DNA of 64,000 bases from CAZNUP01 sp964609775 (GTDB taxonomy: Bacteria > Patescibacteriota > Microgenomatia > JAMCZE01): assembly GCA_964609775.1 (NCBI GenBank), contig CAZSSJ010000003.1, positions 28,235 to 92,234 of the forward strand, in the 5' to 3' direction. The stretch's first letter is position 1. Every line of letters starts with the position of its first letter. A program made the position numbers and the translations under genes. The notes under the pieces are model-generated. The model was not told where the DNA came from. It ran no database searches and saw only the letters and a list, made by a program, of their open reading frames with translations. Below are positions 7,161 to 14,009 of the stretch, piece after piece.

Positions 7161-7618
7161 TGAAGGGCCCAGAGGAGGAAAATGGTCACAACGACAAGCT
7201 GAGTGACGATGCCCCAAGGAGCTTTGAGGCGGGAGTCGAACCAGAGATGGTGAACATAACTTTGGATTTTATAGTTCTCGTAGAAGAAGGGGAGTTTGAA
7301 TTTTAGGACGCTGTATGGAGCTTCGAGCCAGTCAGGCAGTTGGGCAACGAAAGCATTTAGAAGAACGTAGGCGGGACTATTGACGTGGAGAGTGAAGATA
7401 AAGATGAGCGCGACGAGGAAATAGCCCAGCAGGACATCGACGATGGTCTCTTTAATTATTTGTTCGGAGGTTTTCTCTTTTCTGTTGGTCATCGTGTCCC
7501 AATGGGGGAGTTTGTCGAAGACGAAGTGAGAGAGGAAGGATAGGGGCAGGCCGAGTATGGGGTTGGTGATTTGGCTTCCGATCGCTGCCCCGACCAAAGC
7601 GTGTCCGGTTGCTGTCAT
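7154..7618 (-). CDS. YdjM/DUF457-like membrane protein
   Basis: 154 aa with three to four membrane segments. The N-terminus MTATGHALVGAAIG, then SHFVFDKLPHWD, carries the His/Asp pattern (H6, H31, D35, H39) of the LexA-regulated, membrane-bound predicted metal-dependent hydrolases. A second set (YVHHLWFDSR) lies near residue 125. Substrate unknown. It is divergent from the MFS gene. Confidence 0.7.
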   Translation of the reverse strand: MTATGHALVGAAIGSQITNPILGLPLSFLSHFVFDKLPHWDTMTNRKEKTSEQIIKETIVDVLLGYFLVALIFIFTLHVNSPAYVLLNAFVAQLPDWLEAPYSVLKFKLPFFYENYKIQSYVHHLWFDSRLKAPWGIVTQLVVVTIFLLWALQK

Positions 7619-7689
7619 TGGTGAGTATCAGTATATCAGGAGCTGTCAACAATTTACAATTTAAAACGGACACCTTAGAATTAGAATTT

Positions 7690-9018
7690 GTGAAGCAAAA
7701 CGCATTTATTGAGGTTCTGCGAATTTCTTCTTTTCGCAATCTTTGGTTGTCACAGCTTCTGTCCCAAGTGTTTTTAAATCTACTGGTTTTTTCGCTGCTG
7801 ATTCGGATTTATGGGCTGACAGGGAGTAACACTGCGGTTTCGGTCATGGTTCTGACTGTCAGTGTTCCCAACTTCGTTCTGGGGGCGGTGGCAGGAGTTT
7901 TTGTTGACCGGTGGGACCGGAAGTTGGTCATGTTTCTGGCGCATTTCCTGCGTGTTTTTGCCGTTCTGGCTTTTTTGTTGTCGTCGGAGTCACTTCTTTG
8001 GTTGTATGGCCTTTCGATTTTGATTTCGCTTGTCACCCAGTTTTTTCAACCGGCGGAAGCGGCGATGATTGGAGTTTTGATCAAAGATAAGACCAAACTG
8101 CTGACGGCCATGAGCCTGTTTTCGCTGACGCTTTTTTCTTCGGTTATTTTGGGCAACGTGCTGGCCGGGCCGAGTGTTCGCCTGCTTGGCCACGACGGGA
8201 CGTTCCTGTTGGTGGCTCTGGCGTTCGGATTGGCCGCCGTTTTTACGGCCCAGGTGCCGGGGGAATCAATTCGGGACAGGCTGTGGGCGGTGCGGATCAC
8301 CCTGAAGTTGCGGCGTTGGCTGCGGCGGGATCAAGAGGAGCGGACGGGGGCAGAGCCGGCGGCGAAGGAGGAGGGGTCAGTGTTTGAAGGTTTTTTGGAG
8401 GGTTTGGATTATCTTCACCGGCACGATGGTGTGCGCAATGCTATCTATCTTATGGTGGTGGCCCAAGTAATTATTGGAGTCTTGGGGACAATCGCCCCGG
8501 GTTTCGGCCACCAGATTTTGGGGCTGGAGGCGGCGGATGTGTCCCTGGTTATTATGGCGCCGGCGGCTTTTGGTATGATTTTGGGAGCAATGGTTCTCGG
8601 GCAGTATTTCACCCGGAGCCACAGGCCGGGGCTAGTTAAATTTGGCCTAGTCTCAGCAGCCTGCCTGTTGCTGGTTTTTTCGTTTATTGATAAAAGCGCC
8701 CAGATTAGTCATCTGCCGGTGGTGCCGCTGGCAGTGGCCCTGCTTCTCATTCTTGGGTTTTGTAACGCCTTTTTAGATATACCAGTGAACACGACGATTC
8801 AAGAGAAAACTCCCGAGGAAGTCCGAAGCCGGGTTTACGGCGTCCTCTCGACTCTGACGGGGGGGGCGAGCATTCTGCCGATTCTTCTGGCCGGGGCTTT
8901 GGCCGATCTTTTTGGAGTCCGAGTGGTCATGGCTATTCTCGGACTTTTCCTTTTGGGGGTGGCGGTATATTATCGAAGAGTAGTTTTAGACGGAAGAAAT
9001 GTGGCCGAGAATTTTTAG
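7690..9018 (+). CDS. Major facilitator superfamily transporter
   Basis: About 442 aa from the GTG at 7690. The frame is open up to 7609, but that would overlap the divergent gene's start. About 12 membrane segments with the MFS loop GVFVDRWDRKLVM between helices 2 and 3. A hydrophilic central loop of about 60 residues (LRRWLRRDQEERTGAEPAAK) separates the two halves. Most like the MFS_3/enterobactin-exporter-like group. The substrate cannot be judged. The last 20 nt overlap the next gene. Confidence 0.85.
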   Translation: MKQNAFIEVLRISSFRNLWLSQLLSQVFLNLLVFSLLIRIYGLTGSNTAVSVMVLTVSVPNFVLGAVAGVFVDRWDRKLVMFLAHFLRVFAVLAFLLSSESLLWLYGLSILISLVTQFFQPAEAAMIGVLIKDKTKLLTAMSLFSLTLFSSVILGNVLAGPSVRLLGHDGTFLLVALAFGLAAVFTAQVPGESIRDRLWAVRITLKLRRWLRRDQEERTGAEPAAKEEGSVFEGFLEGLDYLHRHDGVRNAIYLMVVAQVIIGVLGTIAPGFGHQILGLEAADVSLVIMAPAAFGMILGAMVLGQYFTRSHRPGLVKFGLVSAACLLLVFSFIDKSAQISHLPVVPLAVALLLILGFCNAFLDIPVNTTIQEKTPEEVRSRVYGVLSTLTGGASILPILLAGALADLFGVRVVMAILGLFLLGVAVYYRRVVLDGRNVAENF

Positions 9019-9760
9019 CTTTGACGGCTTGAGTGTTCATCTGCAGGGAATATTTTTGGCTGTGGGCGTTTTAGCGGCCTCGTTTGTTGTTTGGAAGCAG
9101 GTGCGAGCTAAGGGGTTGCCGGAAGAAAAAGTGCTGGACATTTTTATCCTGGCGCTTTTGGGCATGATTGTCGGGGGGAGATTGGCAGCTGTTATCTCCC
9201 GAGCGGACTTTTTTCTGGAGGACTTTGGTCGGGTCATTTTGATTTTGAAATACCCGGGATTTAGCTTTCCGATCGGATTTTTTTGGGCGGGAGTGATTGT
9301 GACAGTTCTGTCGCGGCTGGAGGGTTTTGTCGTCTGGCAAATTTTAGACATCTTCTCGTTGGGAGCCATTTTGGGGACGATTTTTGGCTTGGGGGGGTGT
9401 CTGTTGGGCGCTTGCCAGCTTGGTTGGAGCCAGCATGCTCCGCTTGTGGTCTTAGGCCTCTATGTGGGGTTGTTTTTGCTAATGATTGCAGTCATGGCAA
9501 TGGTGGGAAGGTCGTCCCGGTTTGGTGTTCTTCATCGGAGGCCGGGGTTTGTTTTTCTTTGCTACTTGATTTTTTCCGGGGTTTCCTTTTTAATTTCTTC
9601 GAAGTTGAGTCAAAGTCTGACGGTGGTAATTATTTTAGGGATTGGTGTTCTGACTGCTTTTCTGGCCCTAAGGTATAATGAGGCGATATTATGGTTAAAT
9701 TTCCCAGCCATGTCCTTTCGCAGATTAAGAGCTATCTTGAGGCGCGGCGGCGAGACCTAG
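8999..9760 (+). CDS. Lgt-like (prolipoprotein diacylglyceryl transferase) membrane protein, probably inactive
   Basis: 253 aa, seven predicted membrane segments. The N-terminal half resembles Lgt (IFLAVGVLAASFVVWKQVR, then EKVLDIFILALLGMIVGGRL). The signature that reads GRxGCFxxGCCxG in many Lgt proteins is here GLGGCLLGACQLG. The Arg needed for catalysis is therefore missing, and no equivalent of the essential His is obvious. Either a divergent Lgt or a relative with another role. It overlaps the MFS gene by 20 nt and the DksA-like gene by 70 nt. Confidence 0.6.
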   Translation: MWPRIFSFDGLSVHLQGIFLAVGVLAASFVVWKQVRAKGLPEEKVLDIFILALLGMIVGGRLAAVISRADFFLEDFGRVILILKYPGFSFPIGFFWAGVIVTVLSRLEGFVVWQILDIFSLGAILGTIFGLGGCLLGACQLGWSQHAPLVVLGLYVGLFLLMIAVMAMVGRSSRFGVLHRRPGFVFLCYLIFSGVSFLISSKLSQSLTVVIILGIGVLTAFLALRYNEAILWLNFPAMSFRRLRAILRRGGET

Positions 9761-10053
9761 AGGCACGACTAGCCCAGCTTAAGAGGGAGGATCCGTTTGA
9801 AGACAAGACGCGGCTTCTGGACCGAGCGAGTGATGACACTGAGGCTCAGAGCAAGGCCGGACACGAACGGGTGGAGGCGCTGCAATACCAACTCAACTTG
9901 GCCCTCGTCCAGACCCGAAAGGCTCTGACTAAGATCAAGATCGGAAAGTACGGCATCTGCGAAAGCTGTGGGAAGATGATTGACACCGACCGGCTAGCGG
10001 CGATGCCGACGGCGACTCTGTGCATGAGCTGCGAGAAGAAACGCGAACGGTAA
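9691..10053 (+). CDS. DksA/TraR-type C4 zinc-finger protein
   Basis: 120 aa. A coiled-coil N-terminal region (residues 5-80) is followed by a C4 zinc finger (C90, C93, C111, C114: CESCG ... CMSC). Members bind the secondary channel of RNA polymerase and adjust promoter use. The acidic tip that DksA uses is not clear, so its effect is uncertain. The gene starts inside the previous one; a TATAAT box lies at 9674-9679. Confidence 0.9.
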   Translation: MVKFPSHVLSQIKSYLEARRRDLEARLAQLKREDPFEDKTRLLDRASDDTEAQSKAGHERVEALQYQLNLALVQTRKALTKIKIGKYGICESCGKMIDTDRLAAMPTATLCMSCEKKRER

Positions 10054-10090
10054 GTGACTTAGGTGACTTAAGTCGCTTAAGTCTCTTATG
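10051..10090. repeat. 9-nt CTTAAG array, intergenic
   Basis: Four units (ACTTAGGTG, ACTTAAGTC, GCTTAAGTC, TCTTATG) fill the gap between the DksA-like stop and the RluA-like ATG. Confidence 0.85.
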
Positions 10091-10840
10091 TTAGATCCTC
10101 AGATTATCTTCGAAGATGACTTCCTGGTGGTGATTGATAAACCGGCGGGAGTGGTGGTGAACCGGGCGGACACAACCGCAAAAACAGAAACTGTGCAGGA
10201 TTGGGCGGAGAGCAGAATTGAGATTGGAGATTTGAGATTTGAGAATGTTAGCCCGGAGGTACGCGAAGAGTTTACTAGTCGGGGTGGGATTGGGCATCGG
10301 CTGGACAAAGACACGTCGGGGCTTTTGGTCATTGCCAAGACGCCGGAGGCGTTTTCTAAACTCAAAGAACAGTTTAAAGGCCGGGAAGTGGTGAAGAAAT
10401 ACCTGGCTTTGGTTCACGGGAAAGTGGAGCCTGCGGAGGGGACGGTTGACGCGCCTATTTCCAGGAGCCCGTTTAACCGGAAGCATTTTGGGGTGTTTCC
10501 CGGGGGGCGGCCGGCTTTGACAAAGTTCAAGGTCCGTAAGTATCTTAAGGGACTTAAGGCACTTAAGTCAGGCGAAGTTTTTTCTCTCCTTGAGGTTGAG
10601 CCAAAAACCGGGAGGACACACCAGATTCGGGTGCACATGAAATATGTCGGCCATCCGATTGTCTCCGACCCGATCTATGGCGGCCGGAAGCAGGTTCGGG
10701 AGGATCTGAAGTGGTGCCCGCGGCTTTTTTTGCATGCAGCGAAGTTGGCTTTTTCCCATCCGGTTGCAGGAGAAGATTTGTCATTTGAAGCGCCTCTGAC
10801 GGAGGAATTAGCTTTAGTTCTGGGCAAACTTAGGGGATAA
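10088..10840 (+). CDS. RluA-family pseudouridine synthase
   Basis: 250 aa. Isomerises uridine to pseudouridine in rRNA or tRNA. Motif GHRLDKDTSGLLV (D73 is the catalytic Asp), then KKYLALVHG and GRTHQIRVHMKYVGHPIVSDPIYG. There is no S4 domain, so it fits the RluA/RluC-like minimal type; the target base is unknown. Residues about 151-161 (KYLKGLKALKS) are an in-frame 9-nt CTTAAG array inserted in a surface loop before the conserved GEVFSLLEVEPKTGRTHQI. Confidence 0.93.
   Translation: MLDPQIIFEDDFLVVIDKPAGVVVNRADTTAKTETVQDWAESRIEIGDLRFENVSPEVREEFTSRGGIGHRLDKDTSGLLVIAKTPEAFSKLKEQFKGREVVKKYLALVHGKVEPAEGTVDAPISRSPFNRKHFGVFPGGRPALTKFKVRKYLKGLKALKSGEVFSLLEVEPKTGRTHQIRVHMKYVGHPIVSDPIYGGRKQVREDLKWCPRLFLHAAKLAFSHPVAGEDLSFEAPLTEELALVLGKLRG
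10538..10570. repeat. 9-nt CTTAAG array inside the RluA-like gene
   Basis: Three and a half units of NCTTAAGNN, in frame, coding LKGLKALK. Confidence 0.85.
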
Positions 10841-10859
10841 AGAAATATTTCCTTGGGCT

Positions 10860-10904
10860 CACTAGTGTCGGATTAAGGCAATTTGAGGTGCCGGCAGATG
10901 TTTG
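10860..10904. repeat. Left copy of a direct repeat flanking the toxin module
   Basis: Copy 1 contains CACTAGTGTCGGATTAAGG and GAGGTGCCGGCAGATGTTTG side by side. Both pieces recur at 11585 and 11666. Confidence 0.75.
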
Positions 10905-10930
10905 CTGAAAATTCATTCAGAGAAGCGTGG

Positions 10931-10936
10931 TATAAT
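10931..10936 (+). promoter_or_regulatory. Extended -10 box of a leaderless gene
   Basis: TGG followed by TATAAT, 7 nt before the GTG at 10944. The TGn motif can replace a -35 box. Confidence 0.6.
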
Positions 10937-10943
10937 TGGCGGT

Positions 10944-11285
10944 GTGAATAAATTAATTCCTTTTACTCAGCTTTCGAGGGTTGGCGGTGGTAGATCTCTT
11001 TCTAATGCCTCGGTGGTGGTGGATGATCGGGGCGTGCCGGTGGGCTTTTTCTTTGGTCGTGACACTTTCATTTCTCTCATGACAACCATTGATGAGCAGT
11101 TTGAGAAACGGACGGGAAGCGTCAAGGAAGCCTATGACAATTTTGCCGGGAAGATCATTGATCTAGTGGAAGAAAAATTACCGGTGAATCCGAAGTTTGA
11201 AAAAGAACTTAGTGAGTCGATAAGGGAGGCTAAGGAAAAAGGGTGGGTGCCATTTGAGCAGATAAAAAGCACGATTAATGCTTAA
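10944..11285 (+). CDS. Probable antitoxin of a RelE-type module
   Basis: 113 aa from the GTG at 10944. The N-terminal half (FTQLSRVGG ... ASVVVDDRGVPVGFFFGRDTFISLM) has the length and pattern of Phd/YefM-like antitoxins. The C-terminal half is charged and helical, as expected for the toxin-binding part. It overlaps the toxin frame by 8 nt. Identification rests mainly on the neighbouring RelE-like frame. Confidence 0.6.
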   Translation: MNKLIPFTQLSRVGGGRSLSNASVVVDDRGVPVGFFFGRDTFISLMTTIDEQFEKRTGSVKEAYDNFAGKIIDLVEEKLPVNPKFEKELSESIREAKEKGWVPFEQIKSTINA

Positions 11286-11536
11286 GGTTCAATTTACTCC
11301 TTCGGGAGAGAAGGATTTGAAGTTGCTGCCAAGAGATATTCGGGAACGCGTTGTCAGAAAAATTACCTTCTTTAGTTCTCAGGAAAATCCATTAACGTTT
11401 GCGAAGCCTCTGGTTAATTTACCGCCCGCGAACGCACCGGTTCAGAGTTGGGGACTATCGAGTTGCTTTCTATGTTCAATCAGGAGTGATGCATGTTCAC
11501 AGGATTAAGCATAGGAAGGAAGTATATTTGGATTAG
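11278..11536 (+). pseudogene. RelE/ParE-type toxin gene broken by a frameshift
   Basis: The frame MLKVQFTPSGEKDLKLLP ... AKPLVNLPPA matches the first two thirds of RelE/ParE mRNA-interferase folds. It then loses register at 11429-11436 (GCGAACGCAC). Removing one A continues the protein as THRFRVGDYRVAFYVQ ... HRIKHRKEVYLD, the conserved C-terminal strands, ending at 11536 (85 aa in all). Either an inactivated toxin or a base-call error. Confidence 0.8.
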
Positions 11537-11584
11537 GTGAGTTTGGAAGTGGCGAGGAATTGCTTGAGTGTTTGAAGTTGGTTT

Positions 11585-11685
11585 CACTGGTGTCGGATTA
11601 AGGAAATTTTTGGATTTGGGTAATGGGTTGGTTTGCGGGGGGAGTGCTTTGTGAAATGCTTCGCAGAGGTGCTGGTAGATGTTTG
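11585..11685. repeat. Right copy of the direct repeat, split
   Basis: CACTGGTGTCGGATTAAGG (11585-11603) and GAGGTGCTGGTAGATGTTTG (11666-11685) match the left copy at 10860-10904. Here about 60 nt separate the two pieces. The interval 11537-11834 holds no gene; apart from this repeat and the promoter at 11799 I see nothing in it. Confidence 0.7.
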
Positions 11686-11798
11686 TTCACACGGTGGAGA
11701 TTTCGTTTAAACATCCAGTGACTGGAGGGAAAAACACTTCGAAACGCTGTTGCCAGGGTGTTGGGCATGGTTTTGAGAAAGATTGTTGATCTTATAGT

Positions 11799-11827
11799 TT
11801 GCAGCCTGACGCTAAAGGTGCTATACT
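11799..11827 (+). promoter_or_regulatory. Leaderless-type promoter
   Basis: TTGCAG (11799-11804), 17 nt, TATACT (11822-11827), then 7 nt to the ATG at 11835. Confidence 0.7.
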
Positions 11828-11834
11828 ATAAGAC

Positions 11835-12890
11835 ATGTTAACTGAATCGGCGGAGGTACCTGGTTTGAGAGAACTGGCGGTGCGGGCTGAAATCTGCACT
11901 GGGCTGCTTGAGGCGGGGTATGACGTTGGGGTTTTGGAGGAAAGTCCCGGCTACAAAGAGACGGGAAAATCGTTATACGGGCGCCACCCAAATTTTTTTC
12001 ACTTCTTAGGTTTAGCGATTGCCGTTCCGGCGATTGCCTCGGGTGTCGCTCATCTTTTAGCCAATCCGGAAAGTGCCTATGCGGATTCGGGGCCTTCGGT
12101 AGTGAACACTGACATTAGATCTGTTCAGATCGAAAATTGCGACCCCGGCATCATGCTGTGCACACCGCCCCCAGGTGTTTTATTGCCTCACGAACTTAAG
12201 GCGCGGGGTATCACCATAATTAATGAGGATCCTGAGAATATTGCACTTTTTGCCCAAAGGTCGGTAGATGATCTGCCGGCTTTTCAAGATGAAAAGGAGG
12301 ACATTTTGATTGTTCTGAACCGGGAATCAGTCGGGCAGGAGCAACTGAACGCGGTTCTTACTGGAAGGGTAGACGACCAGTTGAGGGAATCAATTGTCGG
12401 AGCAGTGGAAACAGGTTTGGAGCAGGCGAAGGCCCGATTGGGCATGGAGAGAAAGACGGTTGTTGTTGCTGGCGAACAGGTGACGGTGGAAGTCCCGCGA
12501 ACGGATGTTGACGTTTCGGGGGCAACGGGATGGTTTCTGGGAAATATGAGAAACGCTTCGGGTGAACCGGTGGACGTGGTTGTGGTCGCGGCCGGAGAAA
12601 AACCCCCACAGTTTTATGAAGATCCCCAAAAGCCGCGGAATCTTGATCCCAATGTTTGTGCTCAGGACAAGGATAAGTATCATATTGGTGGATATGCTGG
12701 CGCATTGTGGATTCTGGCGCATGAATTGGTGCATGCTGGGGGAGTCGTCTCGGAGTGTTTGGCTGATTTAAGGGCTAGTGATCTGGTTCGTATGCACCTT
12801 AAGGCGGAATCTTACCCATTCGTTTGGTTCAGACTTGATTTAACATTCCCGAGTGGTCGAGCTGTGAGTTATTTTGTCCGGGGAGGATAA
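11835..12890 (+). CDS. Unknown membrane-anchored protein with an HExxH zinc-protease motif
   Basis: 351 aa. A cytoplasmic N-terminus (about 50 aa) is followed by one membrane helix (about 53-75) and a possible cleavage site (SAYADS). A large exterior part contains LAHELVHAGG (HELVH at 296-300) followed by E307 in VSECLADLRASD. HExxH plus a downstream Glu is the mark of zincin metallopeptidases. I cannot assign a family. The rest is acidic, with two cysteines near residue 105. Transcribed from its own promoter; a terminator-like hairpin and the Tat-signal gene follow. Confidence 0.7.
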   Translation: MLTESAEVPGLRELAVRAEICTGLLEAGYDVGVLEESPGYKETGKSLYGRHPNFFHFLGLAIAVPAIASGVAHLLANPESAYADSGPSVVNTDIRSVQIENCDPGIMLCTPPPGVLLPHELKARGITIINEDPENIALFAQRSVDDLPAFQDEKEDILIVLNRESVGQEQLNAVLTGRVDDQLRESIVGAVETGLEQAKARLGMERKTVVVAGEQVTVEVPRTDVDVSGATGWFLGNMRNASGEPVDVVVVAAGEKPPQFYEDPQKPRNLDPNVCAQDKDKYHIGGYAGALWILAHELVHAGGVVSECLADLRASDLVRMHLKAESYPFVWFRLDLTFPSGRAVSYFVRGG

Positions 12891-12898
12891 AATGATTC

Positions 12899-13030
12899 TT
12901 TACAATTTTGATAGAGTATGGTATACATAAGATGCATTAAACGACTATGGACCATGAGCAACTTTTACGGCTTTATTGGGTGCATGATTAACTTAGGATT
13001 GAGTCTCCGCGGTGGTGGAGATTTTTAGGT
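12899..13030 (+). promoter_or_regulatory. Promoter, short leader frame and hairpin before the Tat-signal gene
   Basis: TTTACA, 17 nt, TATACA starts a leader of about 100 nt. The leader holds a 14-codon frame (MDHEQLLRLYWVHD, from 12955) and then a weak 5-bp stem TCTCC/GGAGA (13004-13021) with a T5 tail that ends shortly before the ATG at 13031. Possibly an attenuator, or simply the terminator of the previous gene. Confidence 0.35.
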
Positions 13031-13945
13031 ATGGATGGGAATGAGAGACTACCCAGAAGGGTTTTTTTAAAACTAGTTGAGCAAGGTCTTAAAGTAGGTG
13101 GTTCAGTGACTGTAATGCCTAATTTGGCTGAGCAGTTAATTGGGAGTGCGTCTCGGCCTGTTGATGCGGGAGCAGAATGGTGTGATGCGACGGGAAGGAA
13201 TCTTGGGAAGCCATGGGAGCCTAATGGGTTGGCGTATTCTCCTGAGGTGAATAAATTTCTTGCGGATAATGTGAATATTGTGGGTTTTCCGGGTGGAGAT
13301 GGGAAAGCGGCGCAAATGCGCAAGAGGGAGCGGTCTGGAATTATGGGTGTTGCTTTCAGTGGTGAGGAAGATCCAACATGGAGGGATTTCCGTCTCGATT
13401 TGTTTATGCGGGAACACGCGGTTTTAGAATGCGCACGTGTTAAAAATTTATCGGGTGGAGCCACGGTGATGGTTCGGACCAGCAGGCCACAACCGGTTGA
13501 GTTTTCGAGTGCTGATGAAGCAGTGGCAATAGCTACGTTACTTATTGTCGATACTAGGGTGCGGGGGGGTTGGGTTCCCACAAGAGAGATTAAGTCTAGA
13601 GGTTTATCTGGTGGTTTTGTTTTAACCTTAGCGGCGATGTTCCAACATTCAGCTACTGAGATGGGGGGTCTTGTTCCTTCGAAGGATTTACGTACTAAGA
13701 AGGGTGAACCTGGGGCGGACGAATGGTTAAATTTTTTACAGACTTTGAGAGATTCGATGGAACTTAAAAGTAATGCATTGAATAATATTGTCAGTCCACC
13801 GCCCCCAGCGCGGGTTCCGAGGGATTTCGAAAGGGAAGCGAATTTAGTGCTCCAATTTTCAGTGGGTGGAAGTTTAAATTATCCGGTTTTCAACAATATT
13901 GCCGGTGCCTTGCTGATTTATGATGAGAAACTGGGGACGAGTTAG
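13031..13945 (+). CDS. Unknown protein with a twin-arginine-type N-terminus
   Basis: 304 aa. Residues 7-14 read LPRRVFLK, fitting the Tat motif (S/T)RRxFLK, followed by a weakly hydrophobic stretch to about residue 40. The rest looks soluble, with no fold I recognise. Features include GAEWCDATGR near residue 50 and a PPPPARVPR linker near 260. No Tat translocase gene is visible in the window, so export by Tat is only a suggestion. Codon use and AT content differ somewhat from the housekeeping genes, as for the rest of this accessory stretch. Confidence 0.65.
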   Translation: MDGNERLPRRVFLKLVEQGLKVGGSVTVMPNLAEQLIGSASRPVDAGAEWCDATGRNLGKPWEPNGLAYSPEVNKFLADNVNIVGFPGGDGKAAQMRKRERSGIMGVAFSGEEDPTWRDFRLDLFMREHAVLECARVKNLSGGATVMVRTSRPQPVEFSSADEAVAIATLLIVDTRVRGGWVPTREIKSRGLSGGFVLTLAAMFQHSATEMGGLVPSKDLRTKKGEPGADEWLNFLQTLRDSMELKSNALNNIVSPPPPARVPRDFEREANLVLQFSVGGSLNYPVFNNIAGALLIYDEKLGTS

Positions 13946-13961
13946 TTCCTTTGTTCCGTTC

Positions 13962-13991
13962 TTGACAAGTGATTTCTCCTGAGGCTAAACT
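13962..13991 (+). promoter_or_regulatory. Promoter of the CARDB surface-protein gene
   Basis: TTGACA (13962-13967), 18 nt, TAAACT (13986-13991), 18 nt before the ATG at 14010. Confidence 0.6.
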
Positions 13992-14009
13992 GTAGCAACG
14001 AATAACTCC

